Shown here: positions 24,901 to 39,900 of the stretch, one piece after another
How the letters are laid out: each line of letters opens with the position of its first letter
Numbering within the stretch: the stretch's first letter is position 1
Source of the DNA: Toxorhynchites rutilus septentrionalis
Lineage: Eukaryota > Arthropoda > Insecta > Diptera > Culicidae
DNA length: 64,000 nt
Assembly: GCF_029784135.1 (NCBI RefSeq)
Contig: NC_073745.1
Coordinates: 108,045,716-108,109,715, forward strand
Direction: 5' to 3'
Made by a program: the position numbers and the translations under genes
The notes under the pieces: generated by a model
Seen by the model: only the letters and a program-made list of their open reading frames with translations
What the model was told of the DNA's origin: nothing
The model's database searches: none

Positions 24901-27900
24901 ATTTCTGTCTGCCTGTCTGTCTGTCTGATTCTTAGGGACTCGGAAACTACTGAACCGATCGACATGAAAATTGGTAATTGGGGTCAGAGAAGTTTTTTGT
25001 GATAGTTCCTCCCCCCTCCCTAAAGGGGCTGCCATACTAATGAAACACAAATTTCTGCATTACTAGAGAATTAATCAAGCAAACAAAACCAAATATAGTA
25101 TGTGTAAGTTTCAGGGTGCAATAAATGTTTCTATGGTGGTGAGACACTCATCCCCCCTCTCTAAGAGGGGGGACACCATACAAATGAAACACAAATTTCT
25201 GCATAACCCAAAAACTAATCAAGCAAATTGAACAAAATTTAGCATGTGGAGGTTTTGGGGCACCCGTGGTCGAGTGGTTAGCGTTTCACATTATCATGCC
25301 GGGTGTTCGGATTCGATTCCCGTTCTGGCCGGGGGATTTTTCGTCAAAGAAATTTCCTTCGATTTGCACTGTGGTCACGCGTATTCAAGAGCTTGCCCCT
25401 CGGAATACATTCAAGGCGTGTTATTTGGCTTAAGAAATCTCAACTAAGTATTAATAAATGACGCTAGTTAATGCATACGTTGAGACGGCAAAAGTTCCAC
25501 AGGGAACGTTAAACGCCATTCAAGAAGGTTTTGGGGTGCAATAAATGTTTTTACGGTGGTTAGGTGGTTAGACATTCCATCCCCTCTCTAAGGGGGAGCT
25601 GTCATACAAATGAAACACAAATTTCTGCATAACTCGAGAACTGATAGAGCAAATGGAGTCAAATTTGGGATTTGAGTTTTTTTCGGTACGAGAAATGTTT
25701 CTATGATGGTATGACACCCCTTCCATCTCTGGAATGGAGAGGGGGTTCCATAAAAATAATACACATATTCCAACTAAACATGGCAATTGAAAATATTCGG
25801 AAAACTCTGAAGGAAAATGGGAAATTTCGAAAAATTCAATTCACATGCGCTCTGCAAATACATACTGACAAGCGTTGTTAGTCCATTTGATGTTTGCGGT
25901 AACGAAATTGATCTTCGTTCGAAAGTGGAAATGGATTTTAATGTGATAAAACGCACTCCTATATCGTCTTCTATCTATATAAATAAAAATGGGTCGCCGA
26001 ATGTGTTGATAAGAGCAAAACTCGAGAAAGGATTGTCCGATTTAGGGCTGTGTACATTCTATCATATTTCAGTATCAAATATTTATTCCATGTATCGTAG
26101 AAACATGTTATTCGCAAGTGAATGAAAAATCTTGCACGAGAATTGTGTCTGAAAATAATCTGATATATATTGTCAAGGTTTGGTAGAAGTACAGAAATTT
26201 TATAGTAAAAAATAATTTTAAGAAGCTAGATTAGATTAGAAGCTCAATCAATAAGCAGTTCTGCGATTGGGCCCATGAACGTGCGCTTAGTAAGAAAACA
26301 TGGATGTGATAACAGAAAATAAATTTTGGGCGGGACGAAGTTTGCCGGGTCAGCTAGTAATGATATAAACAAGGTGTCTTTTTGTTCTCGACACCTCTAA
26401 AAGCATAAAAAAAGAATTTATTTTTTATGTTTCGCCTAGAATTATGTCAATTGAAGGGCAATTCAGTATTAATCATAGATAGTTTACTTAAATACCTTTC
26501 CTCTACTGGTAAGAGGTTGGTATCCAAATATTGGTAAGATTGGCTATTAAGACTATAATTTTCGGCAAAAAAGCTGAATGAAGAAGACTAGCATATTCAA
26601 TATTTTAGCACAACCAGACTTCTTTTTTCGGTAGTTAAATTTTTCATGAAATTGTTGCTATATACTTTGGGAAAAAAAGGAAAAAAAACATTGTAGTCTT
26701 CAGTATGTTTCAGAACCAGGTGGAATTTCCGCATCATTGAGAGAATTGAGATGTTTCGAAATTCACAAATCATACGCATTCAATCGATCGGATAGATTGG
26801 TTTTTCGCTAAGTTCTTCTTCTCTCTTAGTGTAGAACGAATCCCCCACTCGCGCAACCAGAATAGAATCTCAGTCGATCGGCGGAAAACCGCTTCCCCGG
26901 CCCGCTGTCCCTTATCCTTGCCGATACCTCTCCTCTTAACAACAACCAAAACATTTTGCAATGCAAACCTCCAATCTTCAAGTGCAGCCTAGGTAAAGCT
27001 ACTAGTCCACAAAACTAGTTGCGGGATTGGCTTTTACTCTAACGGCGTTCTGCTCTTCGCCGCTTATCGTACACTGTGCGTCAAACATCTGCTAAGCGGC
27101 ATAAACTAATAGACCAATAAAGGTGGTAAGCGAAATCGAACTCCTGTTCGGCTGACTGTAGCTACACTATCGTATACCACGCGGGGGGACCACAACATCG
27201 CGCACCTATTGCGGCCGCGACTTACGGAGCTCACGAAGCACACACGCCACTTGCGGCTGGGGAGCTTTTTCGCTCTTCAAGGACACCGCCGTCATCGCCG
27301 CTCGGCGCGACTCCGTGCTGTCGTACGCTCGGAACAAGGAGGGAGCATTTCTCGGTGGTGTCTGCTTCAAAAAACGTTTTCAGAGAGCATGAGATTTTTC
27401 CTTTCTATAAACACCTTACTCTTTCGCTCGGTCGCTAGAATGCTTGATCGCGCGGTACAGAAACCCTAGGACCGGATCTACCCCTCATGACTGTTGTTGT
27501 TGTTCTTGTGGGTCGAGGGGTTTGTTTAACGTCGTTGAAAATTATGTTTTCGGAAAATATAAGCGGCGGCGCTTATCTTCGAAATGTGCTAAACAGAGAT
27601 AGAGAGGGTGATCTGGTGCGATCGTGGGCCGCATCAGGTGGGAGGCGGGGGGAGGAATGATCATATGCGCAGGCAACCGGAGAGGACTACCGCTGTTCTT
27701 GCTAGATTGGGAATATCAAATCCAAGGTTTGCAGAAGCATTTGGAGAAAAATCTTACCGTGCATACTAGAAAAGATTTAGTATTGCTGCTACGCTTGTCC
27801 AGTTCGGAGGAGTTTTGGCAAACCAGACGAGGATCGATATAAACGGCGCGTGAGTTCTAGAGATTTTTGGATGGTATCGTCGTGAATGAATGTTCTTGGA

Positions 27901-30900
27901 TTTTATGCAACGACAAAAAAAAATACATGAAACAGGGAGTGTTGTGGAGGGGTATGGTGTGTTGACATGCTATCCTAGATTCTAGAGAGAACCGGTGACA
28001 CAGGTTTTTTTTTTGCGCTGAAAAAGGAAAACGTTGTTCAAATACCAATTGCAAATACCTGCCCCCGATGGAAGTTTATTAAACCGTGGTGTAGTGAAGT
28101 GAAGCTGAGAATTGTGCACAGCGCGGTATATGAAAATGGTTACAATGGATGTAAGGGATAACTTCACTGATATTTCCTGGGCGTCCAACTATGTCATCCA
28201 GATGGCTTTGGATGAGTATCAAACAGAACGAAATTGGACACGGCTTATCTATCAGTATTGGGAGCTGGTCGAGGAAGTCTTTGGCGGTAAGTTCAGGTTA
28301 CGTGTCATGTAAATGTTCATATGTCATACATTGAGCGCGACATTTATGACATTTGTAATGATGATAAATTCAACATTAATAAATTATAGGAACATAGTGG
28401 GAAGTCGAAATTTTAAAGTGATTTTTGAAATGCTGTAAGTTTGTGAAAAACCAACACATGAAGATGGGATAATATACCTCATTTTAATTTTTTTCAACTT
28501 TCGAGTTCTGGAATATTTTGATGTTTCTTTCAAAAATATACATATTTTTATCTTGGTGTATGCAGATGTAGTGGACAAAAATATTGGACATAATGGAGCA
28601 AAGGATAAAATGCAATGATAGTTTTCAAAAAAAAACGACATAATAAAAGTACACTAATTGCTTCACATAATTGTGAAGAACATTGATGCAACTGTTATGA
28701 TAATGGATCCTCAGATGGAATAAACACACTTGTGATAGACACTTTCATAAAGTAACTGGTTTAATTTTGTTTGTGCTGAAGAAACCTTGAAGTAAAATTG
28801 TGTCTGATAATGATTCGGTTTGAGTGGAAATATCCATATCCACTTGTTTAAACTCTTCATAGGACAGGTAGACAATCTCAGAAAAAAACAGACTTTTTTA
28901 TTTCACATTTGTAGCGTGGATGAAGAATTATCGAAGGTAATTTATTTGTAATTTCCATATTATCCCGAATATCCGTGTTTTACGTTCTGTTTGGGTGACG
29001 GTGGACAAGCGTTTACTGTAATGACTACCGGGTTCAAACCTTTCATCTGAACCCAACGTCATTCAAACACTTTTCTGCATCTTCAAGCACGACAGGGCAA
29101 ATGCAGTCAGCTATGTATGAAATGATCACTACTTCTAATGTACGGTCTTGCGCAAAAATTGCATTTGAGGTTCAAAGTTTTGAAATTGAAATTGAATGAA
29201 GCCGATGGAAACGATAGAAAAATTTTATTATTAGTTGATTTTATTACATTATTACATTAGTTGATTTTATTACATCAACTTGAATTTCAAAATATAACTT
29301 TTCAGTTAGTGTCCATCTTTGCTACCCCAGGTGTCCGTCTTTCCCGACTCATTCTTAGTTTTTCAAAGATGCCGGACACATTCATTTTGCAAAATATTGG
29401 CCTTAAAAACAAATTGTGTTATAAAGACTCAGACTATCAATTTGTGGTGAGATAGCGATATTTTTTTTTTGAGAAATTCACGAAAAAAATCAGCTTTTAT
29501 TTAAGGTTTCTGTTCTTTACTTTGATAAAACAACATACATTGTATTGATGAGCAAAAAAACATTCGATTGAGACTCTTACAAGAAAATAACACCTGAAAA
29601 AAGCAGCGCAGCGTATTCTGGTTTGTTTACTTTGGAAGATGAAAGGTTCTATCATTTATTTTTGCATTTTCAAATGTAAATGTTTGCAAGTATCGAATAG
29701 TTTAGCAAATATTGTTTAAAAATCTGTATTATTTTTTATCCGTAATAACCAGTCCGCAGTCCGTAGAATTTTGTCTCTGCAGGAGCTGGAGGAAATCATG
29801 AGTACGTGTAACGAGGATTCTAATGAAATTGCTGGTGTGAATGTTCTTCCGCCGGGACAGGTGGGCGATCTCAACGATGAAGTAAACCAAAATGATAATT
29901 CTATTCAACTGGATAATAACCTCCAAAGCCTCAATGCCATTGCTTTTTCGCAGTGTTTTTGTACATTGCAGGTTTTGGGTAATGTTCGATTCCTCGGGAA
30001 ATGGATAATCGGAAGAAATTATTCTTAAGCATTGACATTTCTCCACGACCAACATTAAGAATTACAGCAATAGCTTTCGTTCGAAAGACAAGCCTGCCGA
30101 TAATAAGTTAAAACTACATGAAATAAGAAATGTCACATCTCACCGAAGGTGGATTAATTGAGGTTTATACTTAGAAACTTTCATTCCCCTGTGCCGGAAT
30201 GTAAAATTGATGCATTTATGAATGCCGCGTATTAGGTAATTGAAGTGACTTTTAGTTCACAGTATGTTTGTACTTGCAAAAAAAAGTTTCGGGGTTTCGG
30301 CCAATGTTCGATTTTTCAAACAGTCAATAAAAAGACATAAAATTCAGTAAGTATTAAGGATAATTAATAATTATCAATGCAAATTACAACAATAAATTTC
30401 TACTAAAATATAGATAATTATTCTAACGAATTGGTTCACGTAACACAACTTATACAGTATTTTATTAATTATGTTTATTAATAGAGATCAATGTTCAGAC
30501 CTCCTCGACCTTCAATTTAGTTTTCATTTATGTCGACCCCTGGGAAACCGATATCGATCCCAAAGGGTCGATATGGACCACTTCGAGAAACACTGGTCTA
30601 GAGGCACGTTTTCACTAGAGAAACGCACGTCATTCGACAAGATCCTCCGTTCTCATGCTATCCCAACCAACACCGTGTTTCACGCTGTTTTGTGAGGAGT
30701 GCTTCCGCATGCTATGCATCACACGCACACATTGTCGCTGTTTTGTGCGTAGACAAAGGCAGTTTGATGAGTTTAAGAAATGTTGTAGTGGTGGAAAAAT
30801 CGCTTGTGACACGGTCTGTGAGCTGCCGAAAAGACCGCCACGATAGCGTTCGCGATGACTACTCTGTGCAATGCATACGTCGACATACATACGGAAACAA

Positions 30901-33900
30901 ATTGCAACATATGGCCAGCTTAACAGTTCGGCTGAAAAGGTCATAAGATTGACGTCTAGATGGCGCCTGTTGCAAAAATCTACTTGACTATCACAAAGCT
31001 TCATCCTTCAATGGATACGTGTCAAAATTTGACAGCAATCGGTGTATTGGTTCGTGAGTTACAGCATTGAGAGTGAAACAACTTCTGTTATTGTGGAAAA
31101 AAATGGAAAAATCCGAATTTCGTGTCGTGAATTGGGCTTCGAGTTGCTACCGTATCCACCGTATTCTCCAGATCTGCCCCCCAGCGACTATTTTCTGTTC
31201 GCAGACCTGAAGAGAATGCTCGCTGGCAAGAAATTTAAGACCGATGATGAAGTGATTACCGAAACTGAGGTCTATATTGAGGAAAAACCGAAAGAGTACT
31301 ATAAATGGTATCGATAAGTTGCAACATCGCTATAATCGCTGTATCGTCCTCGAAGGCAATTATGTTGAATAATAAAATTGAATTTTGCAAAAAAAATAGT
31401 TTTACCTTATAAACTTTTCAGCCGAACTGTTATGTATTGTTCTCGCGAGGGCATTAAGAAATAATCAAACAACCATCTTCAACTGTTCATACAAAGCCAC
31501 ACAAACTATCGGACCTTTTCAGGGCCACCAAAGTTTTCTATCGAAGATTAGTTTATGAAATTTCGATGCATTCTGAAATAAATCTTGAAGTAATAATTTC
31601 GTAACCATACGTTAACAATGCGGTCGCGTTTTGGGCACCAGCTTGCTTATTTTTATAAGGGCGTATTTAAAATCGTTGGCCTTTTTCCGAAAAAGACTAA
31701 CACAAAACTCATTAGGGTAAATGATCTTGGTTTGTCCGATTTGTGGCGTTTTTACGCAACTAGTAAATGCAAATCGATTTTTTTCATGAAAATCACATAT
31801 AATCGATACGAGTTTGGGTTTGCTGAAAAGCCTCAAGGCTCTAGTTGCTAATACTACCATAAGGTGTTGAAATTATTCAAATTTTTATGTTTTTTAACGA
31901 TTTTCCTCAAAGTGGAATTATGATCATGGTTTGACCATCTCTGATCATGGTTTGCCCGAAAAATGATCATGGTTTGTCCGGTTTTAGAAATCACCATTTT
32001 TGAATGAAAACCTTCAAGTAGATGTTGCATTTATCATTGCTAGAGTTCACTGTCATCATATTGATCCATTCATAATTCAGGCTTTCTTCAAAATATTGCT
32101 TTTTCTTGGGCATTTTAAAAGTGTTCTCCTCAACACACTCGACATAGAGAAACTTTTTTCTGCTTTGTGCGAAGGACACAATAAACAAACTGCAGCGCGC
32201 CAAGTGATTGCCATAGAAATCATGTGGACAAAACAACATTATTCAATTGGACAACTCATGATCCGAATTGAGTTCATCAAAATGCGTTAATTTAATGATT
32301 TAACTATGTAAATCTGATACAAATGGTGTGCAAGAATGATGTTTACAATATTTGTAAGTGTTATAATCCAGAAAAGGTCTGAATACCACATAATGTGCCA
32401 CGTAATCATCTGCTGATCGATTGAAAGTTAGCTCGAATGAGGAGCGCATTGACGCCAATAGATGGTGTATTTTATAATCCTTTAAAACATGTGATTCCGT
32501 AAAAATATACTATAAAACTATTGTAAATCACGAAACAGACATTTTATTTATATGTTTTGAAACATTCGAATGCCTGATTCCACAAAGGTGTGCTGAATTA
32601 AAGCATTCAAAAAAGTGGACAAACCATGATCATATTTTCGACTGGACAAACCAAAATCATTTACCTTATTTGAAATTTAGTTTTCAACGAAGTTGAAAAT
32701 GAACATTTATGGAAAAAATAACATGTTATATACACTGTTAATAAACATCACCAAATATTAAATCAAATATTAAAAACATTTATATTAATATGTTTGTGTT
32801 AGCTCTGATTACTATTTCGTAGAGTACCGGTATAGTGGTTCTCAGATTTTCGTGAAAAGTAGTAGTGTTGTTCCTTATCGCGAAATATTAGACCAGTATT
32901 TTTTAAATTATTTCATTAGAGCGCCTATTTCCATTTTAAGATGGTTCAAAAATCAATTTTTGACGTAGAACTACGTCGTTCATTAAGGGTGCCAAATCAG
33001 AAAAAATGTCACGTTTCTATGGAATAAAGTTAACGTTAATAACTATGTTTGCCGCGAACGGATATAGACGAATCGGAAATTCCCTAAGGTTTGTTTTTAT
33101 GCTATATATTACAATCCCCTGATGTGTAAACAGTTTAAATTGATGAAAACAAGAAGCATTTCCACTTTGCCATGCATTTGTTCTGCTCATTTGTGAGCTT
33201 CCCTACCCATGCCGTCAATAACGAGCAACTTATCGACGATCAACGAAAGGGAATGAATTACAGTCACCGTGAACAAAGAAAAGAAGTAACGAAGGGGAAT
33301 ATTTGCCTGGAGCAAAAATATTGGATCTCGCTGACGCAAACTTTCAGTTCTAGATACGAAGCAATGAATATCGGTTATTCTTCCTTGTTTTGCGTCATCA
33401 CATGTCTTCGTTTCGGATTGAGCTGTGGACGCGATCAAATGTCTCTAGCATTGCAATCATTACATCAAATTGACGTCATTCCATTAGGGTAGGGTACTGA
33501 ACTACACAATTATGTGGGGAATCATCAAACTAGGCTATCATCGGCTCACCAAGAAAATAATTGTACAGGAATTTCGTGTGTCATTTGGTTTCACATGACA
33601 GTAGCAAAACTATCGCCACCAAGGATGACAGCTATGCTAATCGAGACCGGAAATTTATAGAATATTAATAGAAAGAGTTTCAGTTGAGAAGAGCGCAAAG
33701 CGAAGATAAGTGTGTGTGTAACATAATATCCGAAGTTATTAACAAGTGATTTGAACAAAATAACAGCGTAGTTCTACGTCAACAAAATGGTCGTGTCCTG
33801 ACCTACATATCAAATTAAAGACAATTAACTGACTAATCGTTATTGGAAAAATATTGCACTTGCAAAAAATTTGAAATAAATTAAATGTTATTCTACATTT

Positions 33901-36900
33901 TACATTTTTGTTATATTGTTCCACAATTTTTCGCCATCTTTCACACAGCTTAAAAATCCTATCTCTCTAATTTTCATGCTGGCCATAGAGTTAAAGTTTT
34001 TGCCACTGAGAGAATTTTGCAGGGATCTTTTGACGTTTATATTTCTTCCAAAAAACTACAGCAATGTATTGAAGTAGATTTTAACAGATAGTTTTATTTT
34101 TGATAATGAAAAAAGTATAAAAATCAGGATCATTTCTGAAAAATCAGGAAGGTTGCCATCTCTGCCCATTACTTACAAAAAAAAAAACAAGTAGAAAACA
34201 GAAGAGTTTCGTTTTTGGTTCTTTCATAACTTCAAAAATGTATAAAATTATAACACCAGTGGAAATAGTTATAATAGTTATAATAGAAATAGTTTCGCAG
34301 AGTAAGTTATAAAATTGCACTGATAGACCCATGACTCATTAACTTAGTCGGTTATCCAAATGATTTCATTCCAGTTAATCCTAGATAATTCATTTTTTCA
34401 ACTGATAAGGAAGAACAATGAACTCATCGATAAACTTCCGATACAGTGAGAGGTATAATCATAATGTATCACAGTGTATTCAACAACTGACTCTGGCTCT
34501 TCGTGACTGCAGTTCGACTTACAAAAGCAAGCAAATTTGTTAAACCAGACAAAACATTGCCGAACATAGGCAGAGGGCACACAAAAGTTGAAAGTCACCG
34601 TCGACATAACATGAAGCCGAAGAAAAACAGTTGGACAAAGATCAGCGTCTCGCGATTTATGCTCACAACGGCGGGGAAACAAAAACACCTTGACAGTGGA
34701 AAACAGTTTTGGCCAAGTAGAACTCGATGCACTCCGTGTTCGTGTTTAGGCGAAAGAATGCCGCCACTGTGTCCTACCGAGATCGTAACGGTCGGCAAAA
34801 CAACGTGTCCGCCACCCTTTCACGCGCTACGGACACAAATGCACACATATCAAATGTTTTGACCGTCTCTTCCACCGTTTAGGCAGCCGCGTGAATTATT
34901 CGACGAGTGACGATTTTATAACACTTATAGTTAATTGCAAGCGATCCGTTTGGGCAGAAAACGGCATCTAGGTTGCTTGTCAACCACTTCAAGTGGCCTT
35001 GAGACAGATCCAACAAAACTACGATAGGCCGCATCAATTGGAAACTGGAACTCTAGTACAGCAGCAGTCATCAACCTTATAAGTTACAAGTCGATTCATT
35101 CTACTGCATATTAGGCTTTCTGGCTGTCGATTCGATCCGATTCGTATGCGGCTAAATCATAACGAATTCTCTCCATCAATAACCTTCTTTATTGACTTGA
35201 CTATAACCAACAACAAAGCAAAGATAACGATAAATTCGTCCATCCTTGCACAAAAAATAAAGGCCACGGGAGTGAACTTATGCCAAAGTCTTGTACATTT
35301 CCCGATTCATCGAATCGTTCTGGGCCAGACTTGCGCAATTGCGCAGTCCACAAACAAAAACAGCAATTATATGTGGAATTAAGAACCACCACTTCACCTT
35401 CGAGTGATTCTTTTCTCGAAACACCCGGTTCCACCTCCCTGTTGGACGCCGGTGGATTGTTTTTCAAGAGACAAAAAAAGATTAAAAATGAAAATAATCA
35501 TCCAGCAGACCTTCCCTTCTTTCTCTAGGTTAAAGGGGGACCGACCTTCCGTGGCGACGAAAAAAATTGTGATCACTGCCTGTGGGTGAAAGGGATTGCT
35601 ACTACTGCGCTATAATTGACCTCCGCAGATGAGTTAACGTTTGCTTCCCTGTTTCCCAACCATCCCAACCGGCTAGCCTGTGTAGCATCTCACCCGTTGG
35701 GGAAGGATTCCATTTCGACGGCGTGCAGTGCAATGCACTGACCGAGGGATCCCAGGATCCCTCATGACGACTTTGAGCTGAATTTTTGCACACAGGTAAA
35801 CAATGCAATGTGGTTATGATTAATGTCTCTGTGGGCATTCCCCCTATTATTTTGAATGTTTTTGCTGGATGATGTATTGTTTCGCGAGCCATGAATGGGG
35901 AGAGCAGGTTGGAAGCAGGTCATGAATGAAGGATATCAAGAACGATTGTCTTGCAAAGCATGTGGTCCGGCTCAAATCGATTGTTTGTGTTCCTGAGATT
36001 ATCACAGCACAATGTGGCAAAATATTAAATATTGAAGGGAAGGGAAGATATTCGAGGGTTGTGTAATGAATTGCTTTGGACCAACGACCTGAGATATCAC
36101 GTCCAATATCCAATTGTATCACGATTAATTCTGATCAAAAGAAATAGTCATTCCCTGCGTACATTATTTCAATTCTCATTCAATTCCACTTAATTCGTCA
36201 GTGGAGTTTGAAGCGAATTCAAGATGTTCAAGATTGGAATATTCGATATAGATGGAAATGATTGATGATGGAAATTCGACACAAAAATACAAGAAAAATA
36301 CCATCGGAAAAAAAATTAAAAATCTCGCGTCCACGTCGGAGTGCTTCAAATATGCTTATTCCGGTTAGACCGTTTTTTTCAATTTTTTTAGGGTGCCCAT
36401 TTCCATTTTGGGGTGGTCCGAAAAATTCTTTTTTTCCACTTTTTCCAAAAATTGACTTTTTTCAAAAATTCATGACATTTAAACCGCTGAACCGATTTAT
36501 ATTTAAAGCCAATGAGCAATGAGCCTTTCATAAAAAAGTTTTGAACTTGCAAAAAAAGGGTTTTATTTTCGTTATTATTTATTGTAGTCGTTTTTTATTG
36601 TTTTCACGTAAAAAACCTCAGCTTTCCAGAAAAAAAAAATTAAAAAATATAGCGCCCTCTAGTCCAAGGCCATGAAAACAATAAAAAACTACAATCAATA
36701 ATTACGAAAATAATTTTTTTGCGGGTCAATATTTTTTAATAAAAGACTATGAATTTTTATTAATTTTTGAAAAAAGTCATCTTTGGGAAAAAGTGGAAAA
36801 AAATGATTTTTCTATCCAGCCTAAAATGAAAATGGGCACCGTAATAAAAAAAATTAAAAAATGGGTTTAAAGCTTTGGGATAAAGAACAAAAATACCACT

Positions 36901-39900
36901 TTTGACGAATATCTGAGAACCTCTATATCGGTTTGGCATGGAATGGCTGTTTTTCTATAATATTCAATGAAAATAATATGAATATGAAAATGTTGATACA
37001 TCTCAAAAACAAACTATATATGTATCTCTGTATCTTGATATGTTGTATCTCAGCATTCCGAAAATTAAATTAAGACCTAGTTTCCTTTGGTCTCGATACC
37101 TCTAGAACGGCTATTATTTTCAAAGCAGTTTAGAATTTTTTGAAAGGAGCTTCTCAGAAAGTTGATTGAAAAATGTTTCATTTGGCGTTAAAAGAATTAG
37201 TTTTCAATTAGTATTTCCTTCGAAAGCATCATAAAAATGGGGAGAAAATATCTCAAAAACGGAAAAATATCTTTTTGAATTCTCTCGATGTTCTGTAAAA
37301 AGTCTCAGTTTTTAAAAGTGATATAAACATCTAGAGTCTCTTCGGTTCGAATATCGCGAGAAAATAATTGTTAATAATGAACAGTTGATTGTTTTTCAAA
37401 GAACGCTAAGTGAATCAAGTTCAAATGGAAAGGTATTTTTTTTATCCCATTTTATTTATAAGGCTCATTAGCATTTAGCTGTAACAGAGCCGGGTTTAAT
37501 CGTGTACATGTACATATGTTTATGTTTCTATGAATTGTGAATTACATAGTAGTTAGTAGTAGCCATTTAGGCGCTAAGTTTTCTGTTCCATTACATTATG
37601 GTAAATTACACAGTAGTAGCCATTTAGGCGTAAGGGTATTCTTTCTGTTCATCCATTGTTCAGCAGACCGGACAGCGGAGACAGTTGATATTGATCATTG
37701 TTGAGTTATTTATAGAACAGCAGCCCGATATTTCTTGCAGAGCAGAGCAGTTGTATGGATGAATCGATCTTTGTTCCACCGTGGATCGATTTCCATCGCT
37801 GATGATGGTTGCGTGGACGTAGTTATTCTATAACAACACAAAGATGGTCAATTGAGGGCCCTGAGTTTGAACTCACGATCGATCGCTTGGTAAGCGAACG
37901 CGTAACCAAGTGGCTACGAAGACCCCCAAATGGCAAGGTATAGTATACACTTTTTTACGAAATAAGCTATTGAATAATAATAAAATGGCAAGCATTATCT
38001 AAACGCGCTAAATTTGACGTTCTGATGGGTCAAATATGTATTCTTAAAATTGTACCGATCAGAACGAGCAACTAAAATAGCAACGAAACACAGTGATGGT
38101 AAAAAATAACATTCAACGATCAATAAATAAGTATATCCCTCTAGTCGGATGTTTTTAAATCACCCACAGCAGGCGATGCTCTTTTATCCTTCATATGTAC
38201 ACAGAGAGAATACTTGGAACGGTGAGCTACCAAAATCTCAAAAAAGCATTATGAAAGAGGAATCCCCACTGTATGCACTCTCGAAGCATTACTTCTACTA
38301 CTCAAGGCTACTCGTGAGTGCAAGCCACAAACGATTAATCCCATCCCATAGAGCGGATGATGAGTTCTTGATCGGAAAGTGTAACAAGAGACGATCAACT
38401 GAAATCTTTCGACACTCGTCGAGGGATTTTTAATTCTCTATTGCACTGTCCGCAGTGAGTGGCTGACTCAGTCTCGTGTCGATTTTATTTTGCTGTCGTC
38501 TCCCGCCCGATAAACAGCAGACGGGAAATGGATGCAATTGATTAATTTTATTACCAGCAGATTTGGGCGAATCTCATCCCGCCCAAAATCGTTTTTTAGA
38601 TTCCAATAATTCTGAACATTCACATTTCTCTTCAAATATTTTTTCTAATAATAATTCAATTAGTGATTTCACGAAACATTTCTCGAATTCAATGGAATTT
38701 AATATCCTTTTTTATTTTGTAGACTAGCGGCCCAATTCTATGTTTTAATAAGTTTACCGCAAAGTCATTGGAATAGCTTTGCTGTTGCACTCAAACAGAC
38801 TCTCGCAACAACGCAGACGCACACACTCTCTCACACAAAAAACGCATCGCAGCTGCTCACTGCTCACTCTCTCACTATGTTTGTGTTTACGTATAGAATA
38901 CGAACATTTACGACCGTTTACGACTGTTCACGACGACCGCGCTTTATTTTTTAGCGATTTTATTTATAGTAAGATAAAACGGATCACATATTTGATTAAT
39001 TCAATTCTGTGTGGTTACGTTTTTCGTTGCAAATAAATGTAATGAATTAGTATGGACATATGTTATTCATATATCGTGGACTTCCGACATATGTGGCAGT
39101 AGATTTTCTGAACGACCAATGTTTTTTTTTCATATCCCTTCAAACTTGTTGCATCTCCTGAGTGTACATACTGCTTTGTCCGCTGATTTGTTTGGTTGAA
39201 TCTATTTAATTTCAGGTATCAATCTCCATATTGTCGAATAAATACTATTGGAACAATCGGTATCGCAGAAAATGCTTATCAACATCCTACCTAATCATCA
39301 AACGGTATGCGAAGCATTTAAGTGAACTGACGGCATTGGAATATATGCTTTGTGAGGACCACACAATTATTATCAGAGCGGATAAACGTCCGACTGGAAG
39401 TCATGAACATCAATTTAATGTTCCCAAGATAAATTCATCCTTTGAAGGTCGTTAACCTTCCTAAACATGATCAGATGGAATATATTCCAATGTCTTCTGG
39501 AATAACCGAACCAACACCTTATGATCGTGATGTTGTTTTTGCCATTGTTCTGATGTTTCATAACACGACACTCTATTAATTATTCGCCGAAAATGGATAA
39601 AAAAATATCCTTGAGGTTAGCCTACGGTTTTAGTAGCAGTGCAATATGGTGAGCCAGTCTCAGGATAAGAAAACATTTTAAAGTAAAGCTTTTGAATGAA
39701 TCAGTTGTAAAACAAAACGTCAAAAAATTTCTCAGCTTTGTGATAGCAGATAATCATTACCTATTTGAGTTGTATGAGTATTCCCCCCACAAATTGTGGA
39801 TAGTCTATCTGCATACAAATTATGTAGAGTTCCACAATCCTAAAATGTTATGAGTAAATTTTTACGTGCTTACACAAAAAACACATGTTGACATATTTGC

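Noticed and set aside
25258..25332. Possible functional tRNA gene
   Set aside because: Box A and box B are present, but the sequence continues into a SINE tail with target duplications and does not give a good cloverleaf acceptor stem.
30630..31004. 124-aa minus-strand ORF, Cys/His-containing
   Set aside because: It runs across the mariner terminal repeat and its flank, so it is chimeric by position and unlikely to be a gene.
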